Part shown: positions 12,368 to 25,071 of the stretch, one piece after another | How the letters are laid out: every line of letters starts with the position of its first letter | Numbering within the stretch: position 1 is the stretch's first letter | DNA from: Siphonodentalium dalli | Taxonomy: Eukaryota; Mollusca; Scaphopoda; Gadilida; Siphonodentaliidae | Assembly (NCBI GenBank): GCA_032622095.1 | Contig: CP136067.1 | Location: 95,284,707 to 95,348,706, forward strand | DNA: 64,000 bases | Direction: 5' to 3' | Translations under genes and position numbers: made by a program | The notes under the pieces: generated by a model | The model's database searches: none | What the model was told of the DNA's origin: nothing | Seen by the model: the letters and a program-made list of their open reading frames with translations, nothing else

Positions 12368-12544
12368 AATGGTGCGAAGCAAACAGATACAACTACAATG
12401 TGATGTACAATCTGTGCACAACGACTGTGATGACGACAGTGAACGGGCACGATGTAGCTGCGGATCACTGTGCAACAGAGAACGCCCACCTGTTCAGCAT
12501 CAAAACGATGGGGCACTATAACTGGATTGTTTCAACACTATCTG
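12368..12544 (+). CDS. Exon 2: first half of the C-type lectin-like domain
   Basis: 177 nt, phase 1 at both ends (two bases AA complete the Glu codon begun in exon 1; one G is left for exon 3). It encodes residues 105-164. It supplies the N-terminal cysteine pair typical of long-form C-type lectin-like domains (C107 and C121) and the strongly diagnostic helix segment AADHCATENAHLFSI (residues 135-149), which matches the family pattern 'A..C...gAhLasI', followed by NWIVSTL. The donor is G|GTGAGC at 12545. An extension upstream to 12355 is open but would break the splice phase, so I exclude it. C139 is expected to pair with C238 in exon 3. Confidence 0.8.
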
Positions 12545-15319
12545 GTGAGCATTTTATTTATATTAATGTCCAGTCGCTAAATTGGTCTGTGTAAACACCC
12601 ACCGATGTCAATCTTCCATAGTGCGTTTATCGTAGTCTCGGCGACAACTCAGTTCTCGGAAGAGAGCCACCCCAGATAACGTCACATGTGTTACAAGAGT
12701 TTATGAAAGTGAATGAATGAATGCTTTATTCTCAGCCATTTCTGCATGGAACATAAGGCAACTATTTACATTATTTACACATAGTGCATTGGCGATTCAC
12801 AGAAGCATGACTTAATAGATCTGTCGGCTGTAACATCGTACAACTACCTGTAATACAGTGGACTAATCAAACGTGCAACATTAACTAACATACACACCGA
12901 ACATATACAATACATCGAAACGAGTAAAGCTAAAAATAGTTAAAATACATATACATGTACATTATTTTTCGTTGAAAACACACGGGCTTAGATCACAATC
13001 AGCCTTCATATGTGCTACTGGGTTTTAGGAAATTGTTCAAACCTAGTTTGATAAAGATTGCCAAATTGTTCAATATCACAGGGCTGGTCGAGCTAAGAAG
13101 TATGCATACAAGTTATCTCGACGGTGCGTCATAGCACGACTTCCTAATATATTTCTCGCGCAAATTTTAAATATAAAATGAGAGTCTCCCTTTGCACACT
13201 GTACATTATGTCTGACATTTTTGCTGGCATTTATATACAGCAAGCTATAATGTACAAGAAACAAAATGCACGTGTACCAGAGATAACTAATTGAGAAACA
13301 AACACTTTGTCAACAGCTCAAAGTAAGTAATTTCCCCTCTGACATATTGCACTCTATCTCAAGAATCCTAAGGCCGGTTGTTGGGGAATATTTTGTCTAT
13401 ATTCAGTATATTAGGACATATGAAGTGAGCTAATGGCGACCACCGTGAGTGCTTGCATGTGTGGATGAACACCGCGTGTGCGGATGTAGTACTTACATAT
13501 TATTCCAAATGTCATAGCACAATTAGGAGGGTAGACAAATCATTTAAAGAGACAACTTATTTAAACGTGTAACCCCATGCTACAACAAGACTTGAATGTA
13601 CTGTGCACTCATTCCAATGAGCAAACAATGTATTTTAATACTGACACTTGAAGTAGTATTAGTAGACGAGGAATATATAACACTCTGGCCCCGAGCGTTA
13701 TATCCTGGGAATAACAGATTCTTCCACGAAGTTTAAATTTCAAGACCTTTATGCAAAGAAATAGTGCAACATACAGTCACATCACGTCCTCAGCGTTTGG
13801 CAGTTGGAAAGGAATTTTTTCTTAAAGGAGTTTCCCCGCTATTCCTTTGTCCGGGAATTATGCGTCCTCATTGGACAGTGAGATGAATATTAATTAGTTT
13901 GGATCAATATGCAAAGAGATCTCACTGCCCAATACTATGTCAATATCGAAGTCTTACAAATCCCCCTGCTAATATATTATGGGTATTACAAAACAATATA
14001 AATTAGTGTCATTATCCATTTTATGTTGTAGACTGCCCTCTCCATGTAGGTGCCCAGTAATCATGGAGATGTCAACGCGTCGTTAACCGAAAATTCTGAC
14101 ATTTGAACTTAACGTAACGTGAACAGGTTCCTTCATAGTGAATTATTTGATTTTGTGATTTTTGTAACGTCGACTCTTCCAGTTCAGTTAGCGTTCGTTC
14201 AAGCACATATAACCACTCACAACTTTGTTTATCATCAGATATGTTTGTCACTTTTAAATAACATATTCCCGCACTCATATTGACCGCACTCTGATTATCA
14301 CATCTGATATTATCCTGTTTTATAGCAGATGTGAACTTACTTAAGTGTTTAGTTCCACCAGTAACGATTCTATTTCATAATAAAAAATAAATCTTACATG
14401 GATTTACGGCAAACAATCAGTAGCACCAATGCATGCATGCGAAACAACATATATGTCACTCCTCGCGTCGATATCTTTGGTAAAGGTGCGATTTGTACAG
14501 GCGTTGTCGCGCATAGTCTGTCATTAGTATTTTACAGCAACTGCCTGCAAAATATCCTAGACATATATGGCAGAGTGTGAACTCGGTGTAAGTTAGAGCT
14601 TGAACATACACTAAATGTTAGCTGGATGTTGCTTCAAAATGACCATAATTATACTTCCATGGTGTAACCAAGGAAGTATATTGTTTTTCTATTGAGGTCG
14701 TGTTCCGTTTATTTGGAAATACTCATAAACTAATTGCAGTATGTAGGCATCTAAGGTCTACTAAAAATAAAGGTATCCGCATACAGGTCCAAGGTTTCTA
14801 GACGGAGTTATGGCCTTTTACGATTATTTTTCACTATTATTATACTTTACCTTATTTTTCAACGCCTTAATCTCTGAAAGTATTAGGAATAGAAAACTCA
14901 AGGTTGGTAAGTATGATGGGGTAAATGAGTTCTATGCCTTTGGCGCATGACGAATATTGTCCGCGTTTACCCCGCGGAGTTATCTCCCTTTATATGAAAA
15001 AATGTCATTTTATTATCTCGGAAATTATAAGGAGCAGAGCATCGAAAATTGGACCGTATGCACACCTCGATATGCCCTACTGCCCACGGGCATCAAAACC
15101 TGTGTCCGCGCTCTCCCTGCTGAGTTACCGCCCATATTTTGGCAAATACCATACACCAGGATGTATAAACTGTATTTTTTTTTATAAGTCTAGCGCTATT
15201 ATTTTTTATCGCATATTCCGAATGGGAAGAGTGATTCGGACCCGAATATACAACTTAAAAGTTTTTTTTCTCCCAAGCCTCTCCGATATACGGGGAACGG
15301 AAAAATTACACCTATTTTC

Positions 15320-16290
15320 CCGCCAAATCCAAACGGGCTTATGACAGAGCAAGGTATTGCCGAACCAGGTACATCGGCATACTGTACGTACGCTTCCAAC
15401 ATTTGACCACTATAGTTCAAAAGCAACCTGTCCAACGGAGAGTGGGAGTTGGGGTGGGTTGAGACTTTTGGAAAATTCCACTGAAAATCGTAAAGGGGCA
15501 AAATTCAAACAACGAGATACATCTTTTTTTACTAGAGCATCTGATGGGTATTGATCACGCGCATCTAGGATGTGATTTTCTAATTTTTAGAGGGAACGGT
15601 TTACTCGTGACAATGATATATAACATAAATACGTATATTTATGTAATCTATCACTAACCTATTTTAGCCCCAAATCCAAATGGAATAACGAAGGAGCGAG
15701 TTTAGTGCAGGACCTCGTACGTCGGTATACTGTAGAGCCGCTCTACTATAAATGCAACCTCCTCAACGGAGAGTTTGTGTTGGGGTGGGTTCAGATTTGG
15801 AAAATTCCACCTAAAATCAAATGGGGAAAATTACTCCAAAAATCAGATATTGAGATAAAAACTTTTCGACGAGTGGATGTGGTTGGTGGTATCCACGCGC
15901 AAGATAAGTACGATTTTCAAAGTTTTAGAGAGGACGGTTTAACCCTGGTAGCGTTGTTAACGAGTGGTAAATATTACTCAAATTCAAACCGATACTTCCT
16001 GACGCAAATTCAAACGGACTTATCAAGGAGCAAGGCAATACGTATAGTGCATGAATAAGTTCACCGATATGCTATAGGTATGTCCGTTCTACTATGAAAG
16101 TAACCTGCCCAACGGAGAGGGGGCGCCGGGGAGGATCGATGCTTTTGGCAAATTCCACCGAAACTCGTAAACGGGACAAAAATGGAAAATCGAACTTTCT
16201 AACAGTCTGTTCAACGTGACATGAGATGATTTTTTTCGTTCGATATTTCTCAAATTGGGTATTATAACATTGTTTGAGTGTATTCGTTTA
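15320..16290 (+). repeat. Diverged tandem repeat of about 345 bp, three units
   Basis: Three units share, in order, 'CAAATcCAAAcGG..TTAT', 'GTACgTCGGtATACTGTA', 'CAACCTgcccAACGGAGAG' and 'TTTGGaAAATTCCACcgAAA'. The AACGGAGAG core lies at 15433, 15765 and 16106. Open frames cross the units on both strands (15357-15554 +, 15705-16058 +, 15199-15501 -), and the central unit is open for 117 codons. Conservation extends through non-coding parts, so I read it as satellite-like DNA. Confidence 0.75.
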
Positions 16291-16514
16291 TCTGATAATA
16301 TCATGGATGTTATATATGTGAACAAAGAAAATTAAAAACATGGCTTTCTTATGGCGTGGTAATTCTTATATACATATCATCGTTCGAACCAAAGTGATAA
16401 GTACACAATTATTCAGCATAAATATTATGCGTCCAATCAGCCAATACAATCTACTACACATTGCACGATAATATGACGTGGTCTAGGTTATTGAATTGGT
16501 CTGGTGTTGATGAA

Positions 16515-16760
16515 AGCACGCACCATCGACGCACATTGTGTAGTGACTCCGCAGCAGGCGCTTCGATTCCAAATGTTCTGACACTGACTCTTCGTGTGTG
16601 CTAGTTCAAATCATTTAAATCATATTTAGACTGCTCACCCTGTTACACCTGCTTGTCTGATACATCTGTCACCCTTTTCGCGAGGATAATCTTGTCATCT
16701 TCCAACTCGTTCACTCTTCTCTCAAGGGCCACTGAATGCCACTATAATGTCTGCCTTGAA
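16515..16760 (-). pseudogene. LINE ORF1-like fragment, decayed
   Basis: On the minus strand the frame entered at 16732 reads ALERRVNELEDDKIILAKRV, a heptad-rich coiled coil. It then passes two stops into a segment like YDLNDLN.HTRRVSVRTFGIEAP. A coiled coil leading into 'D-L-(N/E)-Q-x-x-R-R-x-S-(V/L)-R-(T/I)-F-G-I' is the pattern of the RNA-binding ORF1 or gag-like proteins of many LINEs, just before their RRM-like domain. The stops mean it is non-functional. No reverse transcriptase is seen nearby, so only a short relic remains. The assignment rests on about 50 residues. Confidence 0.4.
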
Positions 16761-17076
16761 AAAGCGATAGTTCCATTGAACGAATCAAAGTGCTTCGTTT
16801 TAGAATTCGTCAAATCGGTGTGATTTCGTGTGTTATGGTGGCTAAACCATTGACTCTAGCTATCAATGATTTTCTCTGCTTGGCGATAACACCATGCAAC
16901 TTCGATAGGTTGATTAGAACCACAGCTCACGAATTCCTCCATCGCAAGTTACTATTGGGCAGTGGGCACTACTACAATTCTGTTCAGGGTTTTCACCTGT
17001 ATCAGAAAGCGGCGTCCTTTTCTTTACATTTGTCCCGTTTTTTGATCGAGTCATCGTAGACAGTATACAGTTGTCG

Positions 17077-17131
17077 CCCACACACACATACGTACACACA
17101 CACACACCCACACCCCACACACACACCCATA
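17077..17131 (+). repeat. (CA)n microsatellite
   Basis: Interrupted CA repeat (CACACACATACG..CACACACACACCCACAC) inside intron 2. Confidence 0.9.
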
Positions 17132-17439
17132 CATGCATATATATGCATGGTGACAATTCCTGGCTATAAGTTACCAAATGATAGTCCAGTCTCCCTTTTA
17201 AATACACAATTTTCCATTTGCTACATGGGACTCAGTTATACTACCATAATGTAAAGTATGCACGTATAACTTTCAATATTCATATCATTAAATTAAATGA
17301 GCTGACCAGAGCTGACGTTGGAATAACGGGAATAAATGAAAGTCAATAACAGCAACGAATACCTGTGAGAACTGATGGAATTGCTTTTTATAACGTGTTA
17401 TAAAGAACAAAATATTGTGTAATATTTAAACTATAGGAC

Positions 17440-18500
17440 CCCCGTCTCTTGGTTAATGATCTAGTTTTGTCCAGTTCTCACAATTTGTCTCTAAACATGG
17501 ATTTGGAAATAATTACATGTCATTGGAAATATCTGCGATCGGGGCTCAGATACCACCCACCCACCCGGACATTGTATTCTGGAAACCTTTCGAGAACCCC
17601 CTCTGTTATGACCATAACATTTTATAATAATAATTATCAATAACTTCAATCACGGCGATAGTTAGTTAAAATAGTTCTAATGTTTCAACTTATTGCAAAT
17701 TCCAAATTCGGCGAAATTAATTGCAGCCCCACCTGTCGCCCCCTCTCTCCAATGAATTGATAATTTCCAACAGGTACCTCATTTTTCCAGTTGTTGGAAA
17801 TCCCCGCCTGATATCACTTATAATAATTGTTCGAAATGTATTCAACTGATTACCATTTCAGCTCAAACATTTGACCGAATTTAGGGGGGAAATCGACTTT
17901 TGGTACAAAATAAAATTCGGGGTCACAAAAATAAAAGAATTAAAACTATTTCAACCTATTTTTGTCAGGTTCTTCCAACTAATTGGCCATCAATGCATAC
18001 CATTTCCAGCTGCTAAATCTGGGCAAGTTTGTACGGGGTCTGTGGTTTCTACACGCAGCGGAGTAATTTCTTGGTGAAATTTACTGTCTACATGGACTTT
18101 CCTCCAACCATAAAATCGACAAATTCATGACATGGCCTTACGACTGAAACGGCGATAAACCCAATCAACAAACCAAACCATTGATTGTAAACTTTAACTA
18201 TCGGGGCAATCCCAACCTATGGCCATGGTCGGTCTGAACTTTCCAACTCCCGTTGAAAATAAGAGGTGAGAAACACGTGACCCCTGTCTAACGGCGACGG
18301 CGTGCAGGTACCTCTATACAATACCGTGATAAGCGGCTTTCGCGTGCTCTGGTTTGGCGATACCAACACACCGATCTCGATGCAGAATGCAGCACGCTTT
18401 TGTCCAGAGATTGATGTTGATTGGACAATAATCGCCTATCCCAGCTCGCGACCAAGTAGTTTCGCGAGACCAGGTCCCGATTTGGAACACCGTGATTATT
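17440..18500. other. Repeat-like stretch inside intron 2
   Basis: The segment 17680-17990 contains several palindromic 'TTTCCAACTnnTTGGAAAT'-like words, also found around 24355-24600 and 32520-32890, suggesting scattered fragments of one family. An open frame at 18302-18502 ends in a CpG-rich segment. No domain was recognised with confidence. Confidence 0.35.
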
Positions 18501-19289
18501 AGCGTGGTCTAGACCAGAGACCAGAATTCAGCCGAATATGATTGGGTGGCGTAATACATCAAAATGATAAAAAAATTCACAAACAAAGGAAAGAAATCCA
18601 TAAATAAAAGAATATATGCATGACCAGCATACCAGACGTACACGAATATATGCACATTAACATGCCATTGAAGAAACATTCGGATTGGTGAAATATGCAG
18701 GATGCAGAAGCTCAGATCATAGCTGCACGCGATCAGGCTATACGTTCCAGGTACTCTCAACGGAAAAAGACAAATAAATCAAAAATGCCGAATGTTTCAC
18801 AAGTCGTTGGGGACAGTCGAGCATATAATATCAGGTTGTCAAACGCTCGATCCAACATACTAAACCGGGAATCACAATAAGGTTGTAGCATATGTTCGTT
18901 TGTGCATATAATGTGCAGGCACTATGGAATAGCCGTAACTAACCGGTGGTACGAACATCAGATATGCAACATTGCGACAAAAGAGGGGAAACACCAGACT
19001 ATGGGATACCCAAGTACACACCTACCGTATTATACCACATAATAGAACACACATTAAAACAAGCCAAATAAAAGCATGCCTGTTGATTGATGTAGCGGTC
19101 CACATCGATCATACCGTGATTGAAACAGCGACAGGAAAGACCTAACAGCATGTGGGCTAACAAATAGATGTTAGTAAAATGTGAGGACTCAACACAACTG
19201 TAGTTCCAATCATCACGTGAGCCACTGGTGCTGTGGGTCATAATTTAAGTACGTGTAAATGGCTATCCGTAAATTCCCGTGCTCCTAAT

Positions 19290-19640
19290 ACAGCCTTTTC
19301 TCCAATAAATAAGCTCATATAGAACTGTTTTTAAATCACCCGAAAATGGGCCGAAATAGGTCCATATACGGATTATTTTTTTCTGAATTAAGCTCTATAT
19401 GAACCTAAGTGGTATACGATAAAAACAGTCGAATGTGAGCTTATTTCAATTCGAAATAAGCTCATATAGGCACTATTTAATCTACTTTTTCATCGACACG
19501 ACGTACCAGACTCACGCTCTGTATAATGTGTTTGCACTGCGGCCCGCGCCATTCAATGAAATAACGGGTTAAAGTCCTATGTGAGCTTATTTCAGAATCT
19601 ATGTGAATATTTAGGTCCCATATGAACCTATTTGGACGAG
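19290..19640. repeat. Dispersed repeat, copy 1 (inverted partner at 51.5 kb)
   Basis: The block 19470-19640, including GCGGCCCGCGCCATTCAATG and a 'CTATGTGAGCTTATTT' motif, matches in reverse complement the region 51500-51745 (CATTGAATGG is found there as GAATGGCGCGGGCCGCAGTG). The AATAAGCTCATATAG motif recurs several times in 19300-19480 in both orientations. No coding content. Confidence 0.65.
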
Positions 19641-19988
19641 GATATGTTGGCTAATAAATGTTCACAATATAACTGTTTAATGTTTGTTCATATGATGGGT
19701 AAAGATAAAATCACTTGATCTATTGTTAACGTAATATACAGGCCGTATTAGCAAAACTACCATTACAAGTAGTATTTAAACTTGTGATTATATCAAATCA
19801 AGTGTATGATATTTCAAATGAAACTGATGGTGGCGCTCTAATGTTTTCTTCTTCTCCCGACTCACGAGCCGCAGTCCGGGCACCCACTTAGGTGTCGTTT
19901 ACATATAGCCGGTGAGCTATCTGAGCGGCGAACCCGTTAACGGGAGAAAGTTACTGCAGAGTATTTACACATCGCCGGCGAAGTTACT

Positions 19989-21395
19989 AGTCCGGGCGCC
20001 AGGTCACGGATGCGTGTTTTGGCGTATAAAGTTTTTTCTCTGCGGATTTTGTAAACTCAGGTATCCGACATCAAGATCTTATCGGCTGGCCATCTGTCAG
20101 CCTTGAGCAATTTTTGTTATAGTGCCCTAAAATGTATACCCCCCCCCCAATTTTTTTCACAGACGTAAAACCAGTTACTTGGAATTTATTGCAAACTCAC
20201 ATGACTAATCTAGTAAAATATATATATTTTCATGAAGCTAAGGTATAATGACACTATTTTGGCCCAAAATTGAAACTCACCATCCAAGATGGCCACCAAA
20301 ATGGCCGCCGGAAGTTGAAAATATGACATTTTTTTAACAAATATCTTCTAGATCAGTTCATGATGTTTGGAACTGGTTGAGTAATATGACGTTATTTTGT
20401 ATTTTTTATATTAACTGATCATTGGAGCAATTATATATGCCATTATTTGGGTCCTACCCCCTTGTAATCCCTCAAAAAATCGATTTTACATAACGCGGTA
20501 TAAAATTTCACAAAAAAATCACAACTGGGATTCTAGTCATATTTCAACAAGACATGAACAGAAGGTTGCAAATAAGTGAGGTATACCATTACCTATGAAT
20601 ATTCCAACTCACTGGAACCAAAATTCTTACTTTGGCTCAAAATGGCTGCCAAAAAGGCCGCCAAAATATGGAAAATGGTAAATATTGCCCTTGGGTGTCC
20701 TGCAATCGCTTACAAGTTGTGGTTGATGTACAAAATTGGCTATTATGCCTTCTATACATTGAATACTAACATGTCTGCTGCACCATGGTTAATTGTTACT
20801 GTTATCACCACTGACATCACCAAAAATATTGGACTTTTCTCTCAAAAACTTGACATATATATCGGCAAAAATTTACTTTTCAGGTTTGGATCATTTTTTC
20901 AAGTAATATGTAACTATCTTTAGATTGAAAGGTGTTTATTGTATTGGTCTATCTTAAATGTGCCACACTACGGTGTTTATGGACCAAATTGCTCAATATG
21001 GCTTCCAAAATGGCAACCAAATTGGTAAAAGTTATTTTTTTACATATATCATTATAACATTATATATATAACATTATTCTCTGCGTTATCCGAAAATGTA
21101 GCAAATTGTGACTCACTTGGTTATTATACGTGTTAGTTAATTAACTGACAACTAAATGTTCTATTATGGTTGTCCCAGTTCCGAATGGGGCATGACAAAT
21201 TCATTTTAAAGTATGGAAATTTGCGGAGAACCTCTTTTGTGATTCTGACCATATTATTGAAAGGAAATGGGCAGAACTTTGAGACGGAACTGAGATGAAC
21301 CATAATATGTGGCTCTTCTGGTCCATTATGATAAACCAATATCAACTGGATACAGGATGGTTGCCAATATGGTAGCCAGGGAGTTACTCTATGTG
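19989..21395 (+). repeat. Left arm of a 4.1-kb palindrome
   Basis: This 1.4-kb arm is the imperfect reverse complement of 22712-24094. It starts AGTCCGGGCGCC and passes through AAGTTTTTTCTCTGCGGATT, a poly-C tract (20142-20150), the 'AAGATGGCCACCAAAATGGC' segment and AACCAATATCAACTG. Identity by eye is high (most blocks differ by single substitutions or short indels), so the duplication is fairly recent. An open frame of 115 codons (20576-20923) has a partly matching partner on the minus strand of the other arm (23223-23507). Both simply follow the repeat. Confidence 0.9.
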
Positions 21396-22711
21396 AATTG
21401 GATAGGTATACATGGAGTTAATGTATGTCATGAATGATGTGAATATGTATACAATGAGTGACTATCTGGTTATGAGTGTGTTGTCCATAGTGAGATGTAT
21501 GTGTATACAGGGAGAGGTCATGGTCATGTGTGGGGTGAATCGGTATGAATTGAGTGACTGCATGGTGTATGGTTGTGTGTATCCTGTACGGGTGCACCTT
21601 GTGTGCCTGTATGGACATTGATGTGGTATATGGATGTAGCTACATGGTCATCTATGTATTGATTATGTATATATGGAGTGACTGTAAGGTCATGGGTGGG
21701 AGGTACATGTGTTTCTGTATGCTCACGAATGGGGTGTGTGGATAAATAGTGAGTGATTGTATGGTTAGGGGTAATGTGTATGGTATACATATTCACCTCA
21801 CCATTGGCCATATCACTCACTGTATCCTTATTTGTCACACCATAGCCGAACAGCCACTAAAGATATACTAATACACCCCAGCCATGTCAGTATAGTCACT
21901 CCATGTGAGCATATGCACATCATCCATGACCCGATATATACACATACACCTCGCCCATGACCATATAGCAACACGATTGTATATCCGCATAACCTACACA
22001 TGACCATACTGACACGAGTCGCCAAGCAGGAACAACAGGTATACTCACACACCTGACACATGACCATTTAGTCACTTCCTGCATAGATATTCATTACATT
22101 GATGACATACAGTCACTCCTTGTATACCTACTCATCTCACCATTGACCATACAGTCACTACATGTATACATATTCCACACACCGTCATATAACCACTCGA
22201 TATATACATATGAAGCTCATCCTAGACCATAGAGTCACTCCAGGTATACATATACACCTCACCACTGGCCATTCAGTCCTTCCAGATATACAAAAACCCG
22301 CACACACGACCACTCATACCATCCATACTTGCATATACACCTAACACATGACAATTCAGCAACGCACTATATAACCATACACGCCATCCATGATCATACA
22401 GCTAATCCCTACACACCCACCAATGATAATACATCCACGATATATATACATATACATCCCATCCGTTACTACAAGGACACTTCCTATATACCCACACGAT
22501 AATGTCCACCAGATTACTCCAGGTATGCATATAGACTTCGTGCATACCTATACAGCCCACACCTGACCATGACCTCTCCCTGTATACCTATACATATCAC
22601 TATGGACAACACAAGCATAACCATATAGTCACTCATTGTATACATATTCACATCATTCGTGACATACACTAACTCCATGTATACCTATTCACCTCACCTA
22701 TGATCATAGAG
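21396..22711. repeat. Central minisatellite of the palindrome, itself inverted
   Basis: Degenerate units of about 43-46 bp containing 'ACCATacAGTCACTCCatGTATAC.TATtCACcTCAC'. From 21396 to about 21780 the units run as the reverse complement ('GTGAATATGTATACAATGAGTGACTAT'). From about 21790 to 22711 they run in the forward sense. The turning point, near 21785-21800, lies to the left of the geometric centre, so the right half of the array has expanded or the left half contracted. The open frames here are repeat translations. Confidence 0.85.
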
Positions 22712-24094
22712 TAACTCCCTGTCTCCCATCTTGGTATCCATCCTGTTACAGTTGATATTGGCTTATCGCAATGGACCAGAAGAGCCATATATTATGTTTC
22801 ATCTCAGTTCCGTCTCAAAGTTCTGCCCATTTCCTTTCAATAATATGGTCAGAATCACAAAAGAGGTTCTCCGCAAATTGCCATACTTTAAAATGAATTT
22901 GTCATGCCCCATACGGAACTGGGACAATCATAATAGAACAATTAGTTGTCAGTTAATTACCTAACACGTGTAATAACCAAGTGAGTCACAATTTGCTACA
23001 TTTTCGGATAACGCAGAGAATAATGTTATATATATAATGTTATAATGATATATGTAAAAAAAATAACTTTTACCAATTTGGTTGCCATTTTGGAAGCCAT
23101 CTTGAGCAATTTGGTCTATAAACACCATAGTGTGACACATTTAAGATAAACCAATACAATAAACACCTTTCAATCCAAAGATAGTTACATATTACAAGAC
23201 AAAATGGTCCAAACCTGAAAAGTTAATTTTTGCCGATATTTATGTCAAGTTTTTGAGAGAAAAGTCCAATATTTTTGGTGATGTCAGTGGTGGCAACAGT
23301 AACAAATAACCATGGTGCAGCAGACATATTAGTATTCAATGTATAGAAGGCATAATAGCTAATTTTGTACATCAACCACAACTTGTAAGCGATTGCAGGA
23401 CACCCTAGGGCAATATTTATCATTTTCCTTATTTTGGCGGCCATTTTGGCAGCCATTTTGAGCCAAAGTAAGAATTTTGGTTCCAGTGAGTTGGAATATT
23501 CCCCCAATGGTATGCCTCACTTAAATGCAACCTTCTGTTCATTTCTTGTTGAAATATGACTAGAATCCCAGTTGTGATTTTTTGTAAAATTTTATACCGC
23601 ATTCTGTAAAATCGAATTTTTGAGGGGATCACAAGCGGATAGGACCCCAATAATTGCATATTTAATTGCTCCAATGATCAGTTAATATACAAAATACAAA
23701 ATAAAGTCATATTACTCAACTAGTTCCAAACAGCATGAACTGATCTAGAAGATATTTGAGAAAAAATGTCATATTTTGGTGGTCATCTTGGATGGTGAGT
23801 TTCAATTTTGGCCCAAAATAGTGTCATTATGTCTTAGCTTCATGAAAATATATACATTTTACTAGATTAGTCATGTGAATTTGCAACAAATTTCAAGTAA
23901 CTGGTTTTACGTCTGGGGAAATCTGGGGGGGGGGATACTTTTTAGGGCGCTATAAAACAAATTGCTCAAGGCTGACAGATGGCCAGCCGATAAAATCTTG
24001 ATGTCGGATACCTGAATTTACAAAATCCGCAGAGAAAAAAACTTTATACGCGAAAACAAGCATTCGTGAATTCCGGGTGTTTGGCGACCGGACT
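22712..24094 (-). repeat. Right arm of the 4.1-kb palindrome
   Basis: Reverse complement of the left arm. It ends GGGGGGGG (23924-23932), CTGACAGATGGCCAGCCGAT and CCGGACT at 24088-24094. The outer ends can be aligned as TAGTCCGG...CCGGACTA. I do not see a clear target duplication outside them. Confidence 0.9.
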
Positions 24095-25071
24095 ATACGC
24101 ACAATATTCATGTGTCTCCTTTACTTGTTAATAGTTTTCATTTTAGTTCTCACTAAACTGGAATATGATATTGCTGTATTCCTGTAAACACATAGCCGCT
24201 TCCTGCTAGAGGTATGGTTGGGCAGTATAGTGAAGTGAAAAAATTTAGAAATGGAAATGCGGAAATTATTTTATTTGGGCGTTCACCATGTCCACGTATA
24301 CAGGGCCGTGGCGATGGGGGTGTCTCATCCTAACATTAATCAAAATATTCAAAAGCTGGAAATTTCCATACCTGACACGACATTAGTTGGAAATTTGACA
24401 TAAAAAATATGTTGAAATTGTTCTCGTAGTTTGATTTTCCGACAATTTATTAGTGGTGATTTTTTTTAGACCAACATTTCTAACTATCAGAACAAATACA
24501 CAAACTTTCGGTCTGATATTAAATTTCCATTTGGTGAAAATGTTGGTAAACCGCCCCTGCGACCACCAACTAGTTTGAAATTTCCAACCATAGGGGCGTT
24601 CGGTTAGAACTTGACTTGAAATAATATACAAAATGGATTGGGACAAAAGTTCTTTTCAACTTACTAAGCCCCTCTCCCAATACAATATAATAATACACAT
24701 GTAAATATATGCCAGATATCGACTTTTAGAAGAGGAAGTTTCAAATCGCATTCAATTTTTGACAGCCTAAAAAAAACAATTATCGTATATATGTGATAAC
24801 GAACCATCGTCCGAAATGGGTATATAATAAATATATATGATCGTTTTTACTTGTCATGAACGTAAAACTGACGAATGGGTTTGTGCATTTTTGCTGTTCC
24901 TGTCCCTTACTAATGATGGCAATTGCAAGTATTGCTTCCACTTGCCTCGTACGCTGAACGTTAACTTAGACACTATTAACAAATGTGGTGTGTAATCGGA
25001 CAGTGGATCTTTAAATATTTGTCTGTTGCTCGAAACTGCATAATTATTAGCCTTGTTTGTGTTCTTTTCAG

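Larger units (their letters stand above)
12545..25071 (+). other. Intron 2 of the lectin gene (12.5 kb)
   Basis: It begins GTGAGC and ends in a good acceptor, TTGTGTTCTTTTCAG, at 25071. It carries a LINE ORF1-like relic (16.5-16.8 kb), a 345-bp tandem repeat (15.3-16.3 kb), a (CA)n tract (17.08-17.13 kb) and a 4.1-kb palindrome (19.99-24.09 kb). Because both flanking exons are phase 1, any extra phase-1 exon could be spliced in without breaking the frame. I found none that I can support. An open frame at 18302-18502 has coding-like composition but does not fit the splice phase. Confidence 0.65.

Noticed and set aside
18302..18502. Open frame in intron 2 that looks slightly like the helix region of a C-type lectin domain (AARFCPEIDVDW)
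   Set aside because: The only nearby acceptor gives phase 0, incompatible with the phase-1 exons of the lectin gene, and the rest of the frame does not follow the domain.
20576..20923. 115-codon ORF with a partner on the opposite arm (23223-23507)
   Set aside because: The agreement of the two peptides is explained by the palindrome itself; copies differ by stops and indels, and there is no known domain.
21400..22720. CRISPR-like array of short repeats
   Set aside because: The units are degenerate, contiguous and without unique spacers, in eukaryotic sequence; this is a minisatellite.
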